Part shown: one piece after another, positions 25,331 through 38,149 of the stretch | Layout of the letters: the number at the start of each line of letters is the position of its first letter | Position numbering within the stretch: the stretch's first letter is position 1 | Assembly: GCA_907165065.1 (NCBI GenBank) | Contig: OU015532.1 | Span: forward strand, 37,986,339-38,050,338 | Reading direction: 5' to 3' | Length of the DNA stretch: 64,000 nucleotides | DNA from: Caprimulgus europaeus | Lineage: Eukaryota; Chordata; Aves; Caprimulgiformes; Caprimulgidae | Made by a program: the position numbers and the translations under genes | The notes under the pieces: generated by a model | Told to the model about the DNA's origin: nothing | What the model saw: the letters and a program-made list of their open reading frames with translations, nothing else | Databases searched by the model: none

Positions 25331-28300
25331 GGGAGCACGGCTGGCTCTGGATTTGATGTTAAGGAGGGAAGATGCGTTTTGGGGGATGTTTGAAGCAGCT
25401 GCTGCGTGGTTTTCTTACAGTCCCCTGCTTGCCAGGCTGGGAACCTGTGCTGGTGACTATGGCACCAATAGCTGGTAGCTGCTGCGATGTCTCCATTGCT
25501 GGTGGGGCCCTTGGGAACAGTAAATTCGGGGACTGGCCAAGTTGTTAGTGATGGGGAAAGGAGAAGGGGAGAAGGTTTAAAGAGGTGATGTATGGTATGA
25601 GAGGACTTCAGAGGGGACGAAGGGATGAATATGTTTAATGGCTAATTAACCTTGGAGACTAGATAGAACAGTATATATGGAAAGAGGATGTTGTTTTTAG
25701 AGAGAAGATAGCTTTGGCAAAATACTAATCCAAGACAGGTAGCAGGACAGCACAGGAGACAGGAGAGAGCTTTCAAACACATGAGTGCAGACCGTGCAGG
25801 TCTAAGTGCAGAGGTGAGGCTGGATGCGGGCTCTGTTGTTCCCTCTTCTGGTTGTCGTGCTGCACTGGGGGGATGGCAGAAGCAGAAACTGCAGAGGAAC
25901 AGACACCCATTGTTCTGTTAGTGCCATGTACTGTCCTTTTTTATCATGATCATTGTTTGCTTTGATTTGAAGACCTAAGGTTAACATTGCCCTTTGAGGC
26001 AACTGTACTAATAAGAATTCATTTATTTTAACAAAATCTGTTGATAAGATAATAGGAGTTAAAGAGAGGCAAAGAGAAGGAGAGGGGGGATCATTTTGGC
26101 CAGCTTGTTCAAAGCAAAGTCCTGAAAGATGTTATTAGATTTGTTGTATATTTGTAATATAATCTATTAAATTTTTTGCCCCCTCTGCGGAGGAACAGGC
26201 TGGTTAAAGCAAAGGGAAGGGGTCACACCTGCCTTCCTCCTATTTCCATTTATTCCTTAAATTATCCCCACACAATAAGCTGATCTTACTGAGTTTTGCT
26301 GCTGTGAAACGGGAGCTCTGTGGCCTGTGCCTGCCCTCCTGTAGCAGAGGGAAGCCAGCTGGAGGTAGATGGTCTGGGAAAGCCTCCTTAACAGTTGGCC
26401 CTTTGGCTGAAGGACAGAAGGGCCAGGGCACGCAGGGCCACCTCTGCTTCCAGAAAAGCAGCCTTGCCACAAAGACATGGACCCTGCCACAAAGCTGCTG
26501 TGAGAAACGCTCGGGAAAGGGGATGGATGGGCTTCTGCCCTTGCCAGGCGTTCTGCCAGCCGGCATGCTGTACTGCCCGCTCCCAGACAGGATGTTCTCT
26601 GTGTGGATTTTCTGGGAACACAAAGCCATGGACACAGCAGCCCCATTACAGCCCCAGGCTTTAACTCTCTAACAGGACTGAGTGCACCTGGAGCCTCTCT
26701 TTGCCAGCCCTGGCTGCTGCGTGCTGCGAGGCCGTCCCTGGAAAGCCTTGTGGTGGGTCTGTGTTACTGGATCATCCCTTGCTGTACTGTAGCTTGTCCC
26801 CCGCCAGAAATCTCCCCTGCATTTACAGCTTCCCCAGCCTCTGACCTGTTCTTAGGGGTGTCCCAAAATGCAGGATTCCCCCTCCAGAAAGCAGAAGGAT
26901 GCCAGCAGGCTACGTGCCAACAAGCTCTGTGCTTCACAAAGCAAGTGTTTGCGTGCTCCTCCTCACCTGCCGGGGCCGTGCAGAGGAGGGGTGCCCCCTG
27001 TGAGTGCTGCTCCTGAAGAAGAGAGCAGGGTCTGGCTGGAACATGTTCCTTGGCTATGGTCCTTGGCAAAACTGCAGTGGTCTCTCAGCACCAAGCTGGT
27101 GTCCCATGGTGCAGGGGGAGGGATGGACAAATGCACACAATGGAATTTCCAGTTCTCTCTGTTCCCCTTTGCAGAAGGATGATGTTTATCAGCAAACTCC
27201 TCATTTTAACCTTCTGTGAGACCTGGGCCGGACACAGCAGAGCTAAGGAGCCCTGAAGGTACCGCGGCATAAAGTTGTTGTGCTTTGTCAGCTCTCTGTC
27301 ATCTGGCCCACACTGAGCTCAAGGTGGGTCTGTGGGACACAGTCTGAGCTTTTCATATTCCATCCATGAAAGCAAAACAAACCAACCCAACAGATTTTGG
27401 GGCAAGAGGACACAGACTGGTGCCAACATGCTGGCGTTCAGGGCATAAACACCCTTGTCTGCTTCTCCGGGCATGCTGCTCAGATCTCCTTGTAGCTACT
27501 TTAGGGGTTGGTGGTTGAGACTGTGCTGTGTTTAGCAGCTCTGCCTGGCAAGCAGGTTTGTCTTCCAGGTCTGTGGATCCCAAGTGAGGCTGGGGGATCC
27601 ACTTCATGGTGCAGACGTCCCCAAACATGCCAAACCATGGCACCCTGCCGCCCTGCAGCAGGGGCAGTTGGGTGCTGCTGGGCACAGGGCTGATGCTCTC
27701 AGGGGAGGAGGAGGGAGCTGGAGTGGGCTGGGGTGTGTTCTGGGTACCTGAGAGCACCAAGGAGGCTTGGCAGCAGGTAGGTGTCCCTCCCCTTGTCACT
27801 GCCCCTGTGCCTGCGGTTCAGGTTGGAGAGCTGGCAGCAGCAGTGCACGTGGCAGCTGGGTGTGCTGGGCAGAGCTGCTGGCTGCAGCTGGCACACAGCT
27901 GGATTTGTTCCTGCACTGGCTGTACCCACCAGGCAGGCCCACCCTTAAGAAGGGCTAACAAGGTACCCATATTGAGAAAGTGTATAATGTTAATCTTTAA
28001 ACCCAAGTTTAAAGTCTCCTTGTGTTAGGGAGAGCAGGGATCAGGTTTGCAAGTAGCTGAGTTTTCCTAGGGAGGAAAACTCAGGCAACAAAGCCTTCTT
28101 GGAGAAGCCCAGTGGGAGTCAGAAGTGGAAATGTTGTAACCAAGGGATGACAGCACTGGGTTTCCCACCTCATGCTCCCAGCCCTTGGGTGCTGTAGGGC
28201 AGTGTGGGGCTCGCTGCAGGTGGGACAGGACAGCAGTCCTGCACAAACAACTTTCCTCCATCTCTGTGAGCTGCCTGCACAGGATGGCAGCAATGTCCCT

Positions 28301-31031
28301 GTAACAGCTGTTTCCAAGAGATTTATGGTCCTGGGTTCAGCTCTGCAGACAAAGTTGTTACCATTATACAGTCTGTGCCTCCTCTCATAAATGTAACCTG
28401 GCTCCAAATAATTGCTTCCTCCGGGAAGCTTTGAAATAGTTGATTTGTTACTGAAACTGCTCAGTATTTCTCTTGTGCTTCTCTGATGCATTTTCAGCTG
28501 CCTTACAAAGAACTGGGAACTTACCTTCATGGCATCTCAGCGGGCGGGAAGGCCCACGCTGTCTCTGTTGGTGGGGAGAGGAAAAAACAAAGTACAGAAA
28601 ACTGAAGTAACCTTCTCCAGGTCATACCAGAGGCTGTCTTGTGGGCAGGCAAACACTCTTGATACCTTCATCATGTCTTCTTCCAGACTTCTGCGTTAGC
28701 TGTGAGCTCCTGTTCCTTCTGCGTGTGCTGCTCCAGCCCAAGGGATGGCCCCTTTATTCCAGCACAGGCTGTGCCCAAAGGGAGTGACTGAACTGGTAAT
28801 TCAGAGACATTGATTCTCCTCATGTGGAAGCCTGATGTCAGGGGCAACACCTGCTACATAATCACTCTCCTTTTATTCTGCCTTGTGGCTAATGAGTTTC
28901 AGATAAACCAGTCAGGGTGCCCTGGGGAATCAAATGGAGGTACTGCTGTTCCCAGTGCAAGCCAGCTCAGTGGGGACTCTGAGAGTCCCACAGGAAGGTC
29001 AGCGAGCCTCTTTGCTACATTTGACAGCAAAATTAGGAATTTCAGAACAAGATGGTAAAAATGCAGCTGAAGGTAGCATGGGAGGGGTCTGGATGCAGGG
29101 GCACGTGGTGCTGGGGCACCTCTGAGGCGCTGGAATAAGGTTTTTTTGTTTACTAGTGCAATAGGGAACAACGTGGGTTGCTGGTTTTGTTGGTTTATCA
29201 GTTGTTGGGCTGGTCCCTGTGAGTTGAGGACCAATGATTAAGGCCTTGTAGTTTCCCACTGCAACTGGCAGAGACAGTTATGAGAGGTCCAGGAAGATTA
29301 AATGCTTCTCCCTTTGTTTATTCCCTGTTCTGTATTTATACAAAGCCATCCTTGCCATTTTATACTGGGGGTTTTTTGTCTGGTTTTGAGGATGCAAATG
29401 GCCATTGCACCTTGACCCTGCCCACAGGAGGAACAACCCACACAGCAGTATCTTATCACTACTGGCCCAAGCCATGGCAGCAAGGAAGGGATGTAAATGG
29501 GACAGAGATCAAGCCATCTTTCCAGTCTCCCTCCAGCCAGGAGGGAGGAGGTGTTGGGGGTGATATGCTGCAACCCAGACGTGATCTTTTGGGGCACGGA
29601 GGGCTGCTGTGCCACCCAGTTTGCCTCAGTCTCTTGTCACGAGGATCTCTTTCATTTGAGTTTCTAATACTGCTTTAAAACCTATCTGGGATGGGCTGCA
29701 ATTTTACCACCATTGTCTCCTCCCTGGATCACACCATGCTTGCAAACCCACTGAGGGGCTGGGGGAAAGCCCTGCTGGGGAGCTTGGCTCGGTGCGTGCT
29801 CTTTCACAGCATGCAGAGGAGGTGGCAGCGTCAAGTGGCCACTTTTTCCGTGGCCCCATCGCTCTCTGCCTCGCTGAGATGCCACCCTGACAGAGCTGCA
29901 TAGCTCAGGCAAAACCCCCTTGCAGGCCAAATGTGGGTTTTCAAGGCTGGCTGGCTGCTTTCACAAACTCCATGCATGTCCTCTGGCCAGTAGATGCTGA
30001 TTAGGTGTTAAAAATGAAAATGTGTTCCTCTAACCAAATAAATTACTTTAGGAGGGAATAAAGAAAAAGTTATTTGTATTTAAGATCAAAATAATGGATG
30101 TTTTGGAAAACAAAAACAAAACTAAACAAAAAACCAAGCACAACAAACAATTAGCAACCAGAGTGCTGGCACAGGGATAAATGTGTCTAAACTAGCCATG
30201 GTGGAAATTAGGCCAGAAACGAGGATCACCACCATCAGTTAGATACCAGGAAAGCCTTGTGACAGGGTTTGGGAGAGCTGGGAAGCTGACTGGCTTGAGG
30301 ATGTAGTGTGATCACGTTAGGAAGTGTCAAACACTTCCCTAGGAATGGGGCCTTGCAAGTGTTGTTCCTAAACTGGACTTCCTTATTATTAAAACAAGCC
30401 TCTGTTGGCACTCCCAGATGGCTCCAGTGGTGCCACCAATAGTGATCAACTTGGAAAGGAGCTGGTAAATGCAGCTGCCAGGACACCTAAGCCAGAGCCA
30501 GACTCTCGAGATGACAAAATTTGAAATAGCAGTGGCACTGGTCTAAGCCAGCCCGTGTGCTGTGGTGACTGAGTGGTGCTGCAGCAGGGCCATTCCCACC
30601 AGGGCACCCTGAGGAAAACATCTCCAGGATGTGCCCTGGGAAGCCGCTCCTCTCCATAAACTCCAGCCTGGCACTTGCATCTGCAGAGGGTCACAAGCCC
30701 ATCCTAAACATCCTCTCCTGGCTTGAGCCAGAAACTCCTTGGCAGAAGAATTGATGGTAGAATGCTTTTTTGTTTTTTTTTCTTTTTTGGGCAAAACCCT
30801 GATGATTTCTTCAGTGCCAGGGTGCTGAACTTGTTTGTGGGACCTAAAGGCTGTTGGGAAAAAATCTCTGTAGCTGCTTGGGATGATCCTCTCAGTGTAG
30901 TTAGCAGAGCTGGCTTCTTGCTATGCCACAGCAATGTGGAGTCATTCTCTTACATGAGAGGAAACAAATTCTCCAGTCGTGATGCCCTTCTGGGCAATTG
31001 TTGCAGTTTCTTCTGAGACTTTCAAAACCAC

Positions 31032-31034
31032 TAT

Positions 31035-31065
<31 letters not shown>

Positions 31066-31068
31066 TTA
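31032..31068. repeat. (TTTA)n microsatellite
   Basis: About nine uninterrupted copies of a TTTA unit. Simple tetranucleotide repeat with no associated gene. Confidence 0.95.
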
Positions 31069-31737
31069 ACATGTCCAAAGCCCAAAATATTTTTCTTCTT
31101 TTATTGGGCTCCATAACCAAAAAAAGATTATTTAAAACTTTTATGTGTCTCCTTTTTAGTCTGGTGAGGGAGCAGGGGGGTATTAACGCTTGAGAGGGAT
31201 TCCCTCCCTCCCCTGCTTCTCAAAGACAGCTTGCCTTGTTTTAAGTGTTTTACTTCTCCCTGTCTCTGTAGGAAAATATTAGAGATGGGGTCTGGTTTTC
31301 ATTATAAGCTCCCAACAGAGTAAGATCAATGAAACTTTACATAAAGCAGCTGTGAGCCAGTATGTCATTTAGCTGTTGAAGTTAAAAGCATATATAATAA
31401 AAATGGAGCTTAATGGTGAAGGCCTTTATTCCCTCTTTCAGATGTTTGTGTGATGTTGTCCTGCTGATGCTTCATATTCACACAAGGTAGCTCTTGCCTG
31501 AATTTTTCATCTGTGTACCTACCTGTCTATTAGAGCATGAAACCCAGATCACAAAGCACTCAGGTATTACATAGCCATGACTACTTTTACCTTTGTCATC
31601 AGGGGTGCCTGACAGTTTAATCACAAAGCCACTCTTTTTTTTCTTGAATGGGAAAATAGTTAAGTAAAACATAAAAGCTTATCAAAATTGTCTTTTCTTA
31701 GGGAATTTCACAGGGAATGAAATTTTAAAAGCCCATT

Positions 31738-31783
31738 CCCCTCCCTCCCTCCCTGTTTCCCTTTTTTTTTTTTTTTTTTTTTT
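31738..31783. repeat. (CTCC)n followed by a 22-base T run
   Basis: Several CCCT/CTCC units and CCCTGTTTCC lead into T22 (31762-31783), then CCTCTCC. It could be the poly-A end of an antisense retroposed sequence, but nothing recognisable lies beside it. Confidence 0.85.
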
Positions 31784-32719
31784 CCTCTCCTGTAGCCTTG
31801 GGAAAAAGCCAAACCCAAGCCAGGACTGACTGAACCCCCTGTGCAGCTCTCAGGAACACTCCAAGCTTCCCTGCATGCGGGTCACCATGTTACACCATGA
31901 GTGCAGAGCTCTGCAGTATTTTCCCCAGTTCACTGTTCTCCCTTGCCATGAAGCTGCCTGGCTGGAGCCACCAGCATGATGTCCACATTTCCACCTCAGT
32001 GGGATGGCTGAGCTAGGGTCACAGAGAGCTTTTTCCACTGGACAAGGAGTCCATTCTCCTTCCTCTCCCAGCAGTGCAGCCCAGAGCAGCGGATGCTGAC
32101 CAGGTCAGCTTTGTAACACAGGCTCATCCCTGCCTGAAAAAAGCCCCCCCAGGCTGCCAGGAGGTTCAATCTCACCAACAGATGGGAAGGAGGGGTGGGA
32201 GGCACCCGGGGGAGCAGCCACAGATTCAAGCAGTGTGATATTTATCATTTTAATCAGCAGTATTGCAGTTAAGTCACACAAGAGCAATGAAATGATCAGA
32301 GGCTGAAAGGACTTACAAGAAAAGATGAAAAGGGGACCTCAGCTGAGCAGGAGTGGCTAAGGAAGGTGGATATTGCCATCCACAGAGAACAGGGAGGAAA
32401 AGAGAGTCTTTAGCCTAGCTCAAGAACTTGTAACTCAGTGTCACAGGAGGAATTTAGGAAGGCAAATACAAGTTAAACAGAAAAAAAAATATTCCTTGCA
32501 ACATCCTTTGTTAACCTGAAGTGATTTCCCACAGGGAGCAGCAGAAGCCCAGGCACTCGAATTGTCTGTATGCTGGGGAGGGGATGTACTTTCCTGCACT
32601 CTAGGAAAGGCAAGAGGTGGGGGCAAGGAGCTGGGACAACTACTGAATGATGGACTGGCCTCCTGGGCTCCTTGTCTTCCAGCTTTCTGCCTGCCAGAAA
32701 TAGTGGCCTGTGCCTGTTG

Positions 32720-32761
32720 CTTGTCCTATGTGCCATCTGACTTGTCCTATGTGCCATCTGA
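32720..32761. repeat. Perfect 21-bp tandem duplication
   Basis: The unit starting cttgtcctatg and ending gccatctga occurs twice back to back with no mismatch. Identity implies a recent duplication or a variable minisatellite allele. Confidence 0.95.
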
Positions 32762-34139
32762 CACTTGAAGTGGACAGTAATAATAAAAGAGAACTTTTTT
32801 GCTGGGGTATGTGCTGGGGATTAGCAACTGGGGATGCTGGAGGGTCGTGTAGCAGAATCAGGCCCCTGCAAGAGCTGATGCAGCTTTGTTTAATACACTG
32901 TGCAGCTCAGGGGGCAGCAGGAGAGATGCCTTGGCTGTTCCACAGCTGCAGAAGTGGTGCCAAATAGAAGATCTGACCTGCATAATCATGTCTTTGTTGC
33001 TGTCAGGACGTTGTGGTGGCTGAATGCTTAATTCTAGAGCAATAGGTGCAATATGTGCCTCTGAATGGCTTGGGGTAAGAACAAATAGAAAATGTGACTA
33101 TTAAAGCATTTAATCTTGAAATGTGATTTAAACAGGAGGCTTTCTGGTCATTGTGTTCATGAGCAAAGCCCCAAAAGTATCTGAACAAAGGATGTATTTT
33201 CACCAAAAGGGTGAAAATCATTTCATCCTCAGCTCAATACTGGAAAAAGTAGCAGAGTCACTGATCTGAGTGCAGAATCTGGGAAGGCAGCTGCACCATG
33301 ATAATTTCCTTATAGGAGGTGACACCACTTCCCATGCCAACCAGCCAGGTGTTTTGGAGCAAGAACTGCAGAAAGGGCAAAGCTAATGCAAAAAAAGATA
33401 ATGATTCACTGGCAGGAACTAGACACCAGCACTCCTGGCCCCGTCCTCTGCAGATACCCAACAACCTCAGGGTACCTGATGGTACATTTGGTTTCTAAGC
33501 TGAAGCAGGAAAGTCCTGCTCCTCTCTGGCTCTGCAAAGAGAAGCCACACTCCAGCAAGCCCAGCATGCGGTGCTGGCAAGCCCAGGGCAGTGCAGGACC
33601 TGCTGGTGAAAGGTCTGGGAGTTGAGCTGCCTTCCCCTCTGGAGTGGGCAAATCAGGCAGAATGGCCTTGTGATGGTCCTTGAGCTCAAACTGAGCCAGA
33701 GGAACTGCCAGTCTCTGAGGCTGGAAGTTTAATTACGTTCTGGCAGCAGGTTAGCAGAATGGCAGATAATTAACCAAAACCACTGGACTGACAGGGGTCT
33801 GGGAGCCAGGCTGAGACACCAAGGCGCTCCACGTGGACCTTGTGCATGGCTAGAAACTTACTGTCAGTTCTAACCACGTTAGTACACTACTGAGGGAGGC
33901 TGAGCCTGGCTGCTCCGTGTGCTGCCTGTGCTCCCCTGGCCCCAGCTGGGTGACAACTGGCTCCTCAGAGGCCCACTGACGTGAGTGAGAAGGGAAAACA
34001 ACACTGGAGATACCTGTGACCTTGTGTTACTGCTGCTTTGCTGCCTGACGTGCACAGCAGCTTGCTGCACACTGATGTTAGGGCTCTGAGGTTGAACTTG
34101 GTATGAGCAGATCATTGGACCCTAATCTTGACCTTTAAA

Positions 34140-35645
34140 GTCTACACAGAGAGCAGCACCATTAAGCCAAAGCTGGATGATAAATTATCAAGAGATGCAT
34201 GTGAAATGATAGAATTCTCAATTCTTGGAGAAACAAGGAGGGGGGTCAGCAGAACTGCCACCTGGGACTTCTAGAGGGCAGACTTTGGACTGTTTAGAAG
34301 ACTGGTCAATGAAGTCCCTTGGGAGGCAGTCCTAAAGGGCAAAGGAGCCCAAGAAGGCTGGATGGTCTTCAAGAATGAAATCCTGGAGACGCAAGAGCAG
34401 GCCATCCCCATGTGCTGAAAAATGAGCTGGTGGGGAAGAAAACCAGCTTGGCTGAGCAGAGCTTTGGGTGGATCTAAGAAAAAAGTCTATGGAAAGTCTA
34501 TGAGCTTTGGCAGAAGGGGCAGGCATCTCAGGATGACTACAACGATGAAGTGAGGCCTTGCAGAGAGAAAATCAGAAAGGCCAAAGCCCAACTAGAACTT
34601 AAATTGGACAACTGTGAAAGATAAAAAAAGATGTTTCTATAAATATATTCACAAGAGGAAAGCCGAGGAGAATCTCCAACCTCTACTGGATGCAAGCGGA
34701 ACAATAGTGATGAAGGATGAGGATAAGGCTGAGGTACTTCATGTCTTCTTTGCCTCAGTCCTTGATGGTAAGATCAGCTGTTCTCTGGATGCCCAGTCCC
34801 CTGAGCCATGGATGGGGAGCAGAACACAGCTCCCATGATCCAGGAGGAAATGGTTAGAGACCTGCTCAGCCAATTGCACATTCACAAGTCTATGGGGCCA
34901 GATGGAGTCCACCCGAGGATATGGAGGGAGCTGGCAGAGGTGCTCACCAAGTCCCTTTCCGTCATCTACCAGCAGTCCTGGCTGCCTGGGGAGGTTCCGC
35001 TTGCCTGGAGGGTGGCAAATGTGACACCCATTTACCAGAAGGGCCAGAGGGAGGATCTGGGGAACTACAGGCCTGTCAGTCCGACCTCGGCTCTGGGGAA
35101 GGTGATGGAGCAGGTCACCTTGAGTGCTATCACACAGGCCAACCTGTGGTCAGGCCCAGGCAACATGGGTTCATGAAAGGCAGGTCCTGCCTGACTAACC
35201 TGATCTCCTTCTATGACGGGGTGACCGCTTAGTGGACGAGGGAAAGGCTGCGGATGTGGTGTACCTGGATTTTAGCAAAGCCTTTGACACCGTTTCCCAC
35301 AGCATTCTGCTGGAGAAACTGGCTGCCAAGGGCCTGGACAGGCACACTCCCTGCTGGGTAAGAAACTGGCTGGATGGCCAGGCCCAAGAGTGGTGGTGAA
35401 TGGAGTTAAATCCAGCTGGCAGCCGGTCAGCAGTGGTGTTCCCAGGGCTCAGTTCTGGGGCCAGTCCTGTTTGACATCTTTATCAATGATCTGGATGAGG
35501 GGATCGAGTGCGCCCTCAGTGGGTTTGCAATGACATTAAGCTGGGTGGAAGTGTTGATTTGCTTGAAGGTAGGAAGGCTCTTCAGAGGGATCTGGACAGG
35601 CTGGATCAAGGGTTGTGACCAGCTGTATGAGGTTCAACAAGGCCA
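34140..35645 (+). mobile_element. CR1 LINE, decayed copy of the reverse-transcriptase region
   Basis: The plus strand encodes recognisable CR1 ORF2 pieces in order. These are a pre-RT stretch (near 34180-34640), IHKSMGPDGVHPRIW (near 34880), LGNYRPVSPTSALGKVMEQ (near 35060), VYLDFSKAFDTVSHS (near 35260) and WLDGQAQ followed by the [14 protein letters not shown] block (near 35370-35500). The frame is broken: a base is lost before 35230, a stop lies after the WLDGQ block, and one base is missing inside the FADD catalytic motif near 35525, which now reads TTTGCAATGAC. It stops abruptly near 35645 in the middle of the CR1 consensus, so both ends are truncated. It is dead and neutral-looking, lying between SUSD6 and SRSF5. 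Confidence 0.9.
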
Positions 35646-35874
35646 GATAACACAAAGCTCTTCATGCACTGTGTGGCAGCCATATGCACGCTGTGGCAGT
35701 ACTGTGCTATAAGAAAGCTGAGGTCATTGTTAAATCTTACTTACCTTACTGTCATGAAGTAGATCATTTGTCCCTTGAATATTGTACTCTCTGTTGCCAC
35801 ATCCCAGAATAGGTTTTAGCTGTTTCTGCAACACCAGTGTATTTGTTATTTTTTAGATTGCAATCCACTTTAGC

Positions 35875-36560
35875 TCAATACTTTATATAGATGTTACTAC
35901 TTCCTAAGTAGATATTTCTGATTTTGTACTGGTAGATTAGACTTCCCACACGTAGTATGCCCTTGTTCATGCAGAATTTCATCTCCTTGTTGAACCATTC
36001 CTTTGGTTTCTGAGACTCATTTTGAATTCTGTTCTCTTTAGAGTGTTTGAAACTCTTCCCAAGCTGGTTCATCCACATGTTGTAACACTGCATGCTCTCA
36101 TCTGCCTAACAAACTATTAATGCAGGTGTTGAATAGCCCTGTGCTAAGAAGAGATCCCCGATTCCACAAAGGAATTGTCCCCAAGTTTGTCAAAGAGCTA
36201 TTTTGAATGCCAAGACTGAAACAGTTGTGCTTCCAGCTCACAATGAATTTTACCTTGATGTTTTCCTCCTTGCTTAAGAAAATGGACTAAAATCTTTATT
36301 ACAGTCAGGTTTAACACACGTATTGCTTCCCCTTGACTGCTAGCTTAGTTATTCTAATGTGGAGTATTGGATTCATTTGAAACAACTTGTTCTTGATTGC
36401 CTGCCTTGTTGGCATGAGCAGCTTATCAGTTTACTGAATGAAAATGCTTATAAATGGATGATTTAATCTTTTGTTCCACTGCCTTTCTGAAGTTAGGCTT
36501 GCCCATTGAAAAGTCACTGCACCACCAGGAAGTCAGGCGTTCGGGATGATGCTGGAGACT
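35875..36560 (-). mobile_element. Ancient CR1/L3-like LINE fragment (antisense)
   Basis: On the minus strand, 36180-36110 resembles the RT block that encodes PQGSVLGPVLFNIYIN, with small indels. Further along, 36093-35875 keeps an open 72-codon frame with EWFNKEMKFCMNKG, similar to the 'W...FN..KCK.MH.G' region after the catalytic motif. It is far more diverged than the neighbouring plus-strand CR1, so it is an older insertion. Start and end are approximate. Confidence 0.45.
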
Positions 36561-36597
36561 TCTTGGTGCTGGTTCATTAGTTACTTCCAAGAGTTTC

Positions 36598-37140
36598 TTA
36601 AGGATTAAGAGTGCTGGCTACTTGAGAATATGTGAATGTTCCTAATCCTGTTCTTCCCCTCTTATGATCTATGTTCTTCACACCCTTTTTAAAATGAATA
36701 CTGAGTCTCAATGCAGTAAGAGGTGAAGATGATATGACATGTTTAGTGTTTGCAATCTGCCCTCTGCTGAAAGCTGTTGTCAGTGTTTGTCCCTGGGTCT
36801 GTGTAAACAAAGATGATAATTTGTCACTAGAAAGATGTAGTACAGTTTGAGCTGTTTGGAAATGTTTGGAAATCTCATGTTGAGTTAAATCAGAAAGGGG
36901 CTCAGGAAAGGTCTGAAAGGGCCAGGTGAGGAAGGACACTTGATCCCGCAGAAGCTCTCCTGTTACCCTCTGAAGGTTTATAAATAGCTTTGACCCAGGA
37001 AAGTGTTTTTGTATCAGTCTACAGCTTGCTTTAACAGCATTTAAAGATTTTGTCAGGAGTTCACATTCAGCATCTACAACTAAATACACTGGGCTGGTGC
37101 AAACTTTTTCTGGTGATTCAAATATTAACCCAAGGAGGGG
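36598..37140 (-). other. Candidate perilipin-like C-terminal exon
   Basis: A long minus-strand open frame runs from an acceptor-like poly-pyrimidine tract (T14 then CCCCTCC, about 37154-37131) to TAA at 36598-36600. Its middle resembles the C-terminal four-helix bundle of perilipins, the lipid-droplet coat proteins. It shows a PFQTFPEPL block (compare 'iQGlP..l') and, 19 residues further, HFQTAQTVLHLSSDKLSS, matching the family pattern 'F..A.sf..lSs.lL'. Upstream blocks at 37203-37270 and about 39800-39905 fit earlier perilipin segments in the right order and strand. Exon boundaries and phase could not be closed cleanly, so it may be a live divergent gene or a pseudogene. The family call is by eye only, and chance similarity of amphipathic helices is the main alternative. 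Confidence 0.3.
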
Positions 37141-37202
37141 AAAAAAAAAAAAAAGTCTTTTCCACCTTGTATGTGTAAGCTTCATGTTGGACCAAGGACC
37201 AC

Positions 37203-37270
37203 CTGTCCTTCTGCAACTGGCATAAATTCAGTGTAAAAACATGAACCTAACCTAAACTTTGTTGCATGTA
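37203..37270 (-). other. Candidate perilipin-like exon with a TEFMPVAEGQ motif
   Basis: On the minus strand, an acceptor-like TTTTTTTTACATTATCTAG precedes 68 bases that end CAG before GTGGTC. The frame encodes YTEFMPVAEGQ, which lines up with the perilipin motif 'eqYLPlTeeEL' that follows the 11-mer repeats. The same frame upstream (37514-37440) contains AVAQEKAVEAGTD, reminiscent of those repeats. The exon is short, so on its own it proves little. It gains weight from its position between the other two blocks. Confidence 0.22.
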
Positions 37271-38149
37271 CTAGATAATGTAAAAAAAAGTGTGATGGTG
37301 TGTAGTGCCTTATTGGTATTAAACCTCTATTGGGATGCACTCTGATGTGACTATGCACTATTCTGCTGTTAGTCTGCCTTAACTGCAGACTGCAGGAACA
37401 GGGGTAGTGCCTGCTCCATGCCCAAGGGAAGACGAGGTGATCAGTTCCTGCCTCCACTGCTTTTTCCTGAGCCACAGCCATCAGCACAGCCCTGAATAAC
37501 AAACTCAACTGCACTAAGAGCTAAGGTCTGCAACTTCAGTGATGAGCTACAGATCCCTCTGTTACCATAAGGTACCTCCGGGACTAGCTGAATTCTGCTG
37601 CTGAGCTATAATTAATAGGGTGTTAATTTTTATGTTTGGCTAGGAAGGATGAGTGTGAGGAACTGTATCCAAGAGGTTCTGGCAGGAGCCAGCTGAAACA
37701 AGGCTGGTTGGGCAGTGAGGATCAGTTTGGACTGTGGAAGAGCAGCCCTCAGTCAGGCTCCCTAACTCTACTGACTGCACAGTAACATGAGCCCATGGCA
37801 GCACCTTTCCCTTTGAATTAGAGTCTAGTGAAAAAAAAGGTGCTACAGCTAAACATATTTCTGGTTGGTGGACAAGGACTCTCAGCCTGACACTAAGTTA
37901 TGAGAACTCTATATATTTGGATTTGAGCAATTTGAAAAGTTTAGCTTTCCTGAAAAGCAGAAAAAATAGAAAAACTTAGTGGCAAAGTTGTTTCTGAATG
38001 CCTTTTATTCTATTATTTCTAGGTCAATTTCCATTTTCTTTCTCCAAATATTTTGAAGGAAATCAATTAGTGCTCAAAGATTAAATTGCCTATATAGTTC
38101 TTGCCATCTTCTTGAGACTTGCAAAGCAGCTCTTGAGCTCTCATTGCTG

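Larger units (their letters stand above)
24846..34139. other. Intergenic region without supportable genes
   Basis: Both strands carry several overlapping open frames of 60-150 codons, especially in the GC-richer parts 26240-28260 and 29280-29930. They overlap each other in different frames and show no domain, splice logic or family resemblance. I treat them as chance frames. A GC-rich patch lies near 25100-25330, and simple repeats at 31032-31068, 31738-31783 and 32720-32761. Confidence 0.6.

Noticed and set aside
26240-28260. Cluster of overlapping 60-150 codon frames on both strands
   Set aside because: No domains, frames overlap each other, and no splice-site logic; consistent with GC-rich chance frames.
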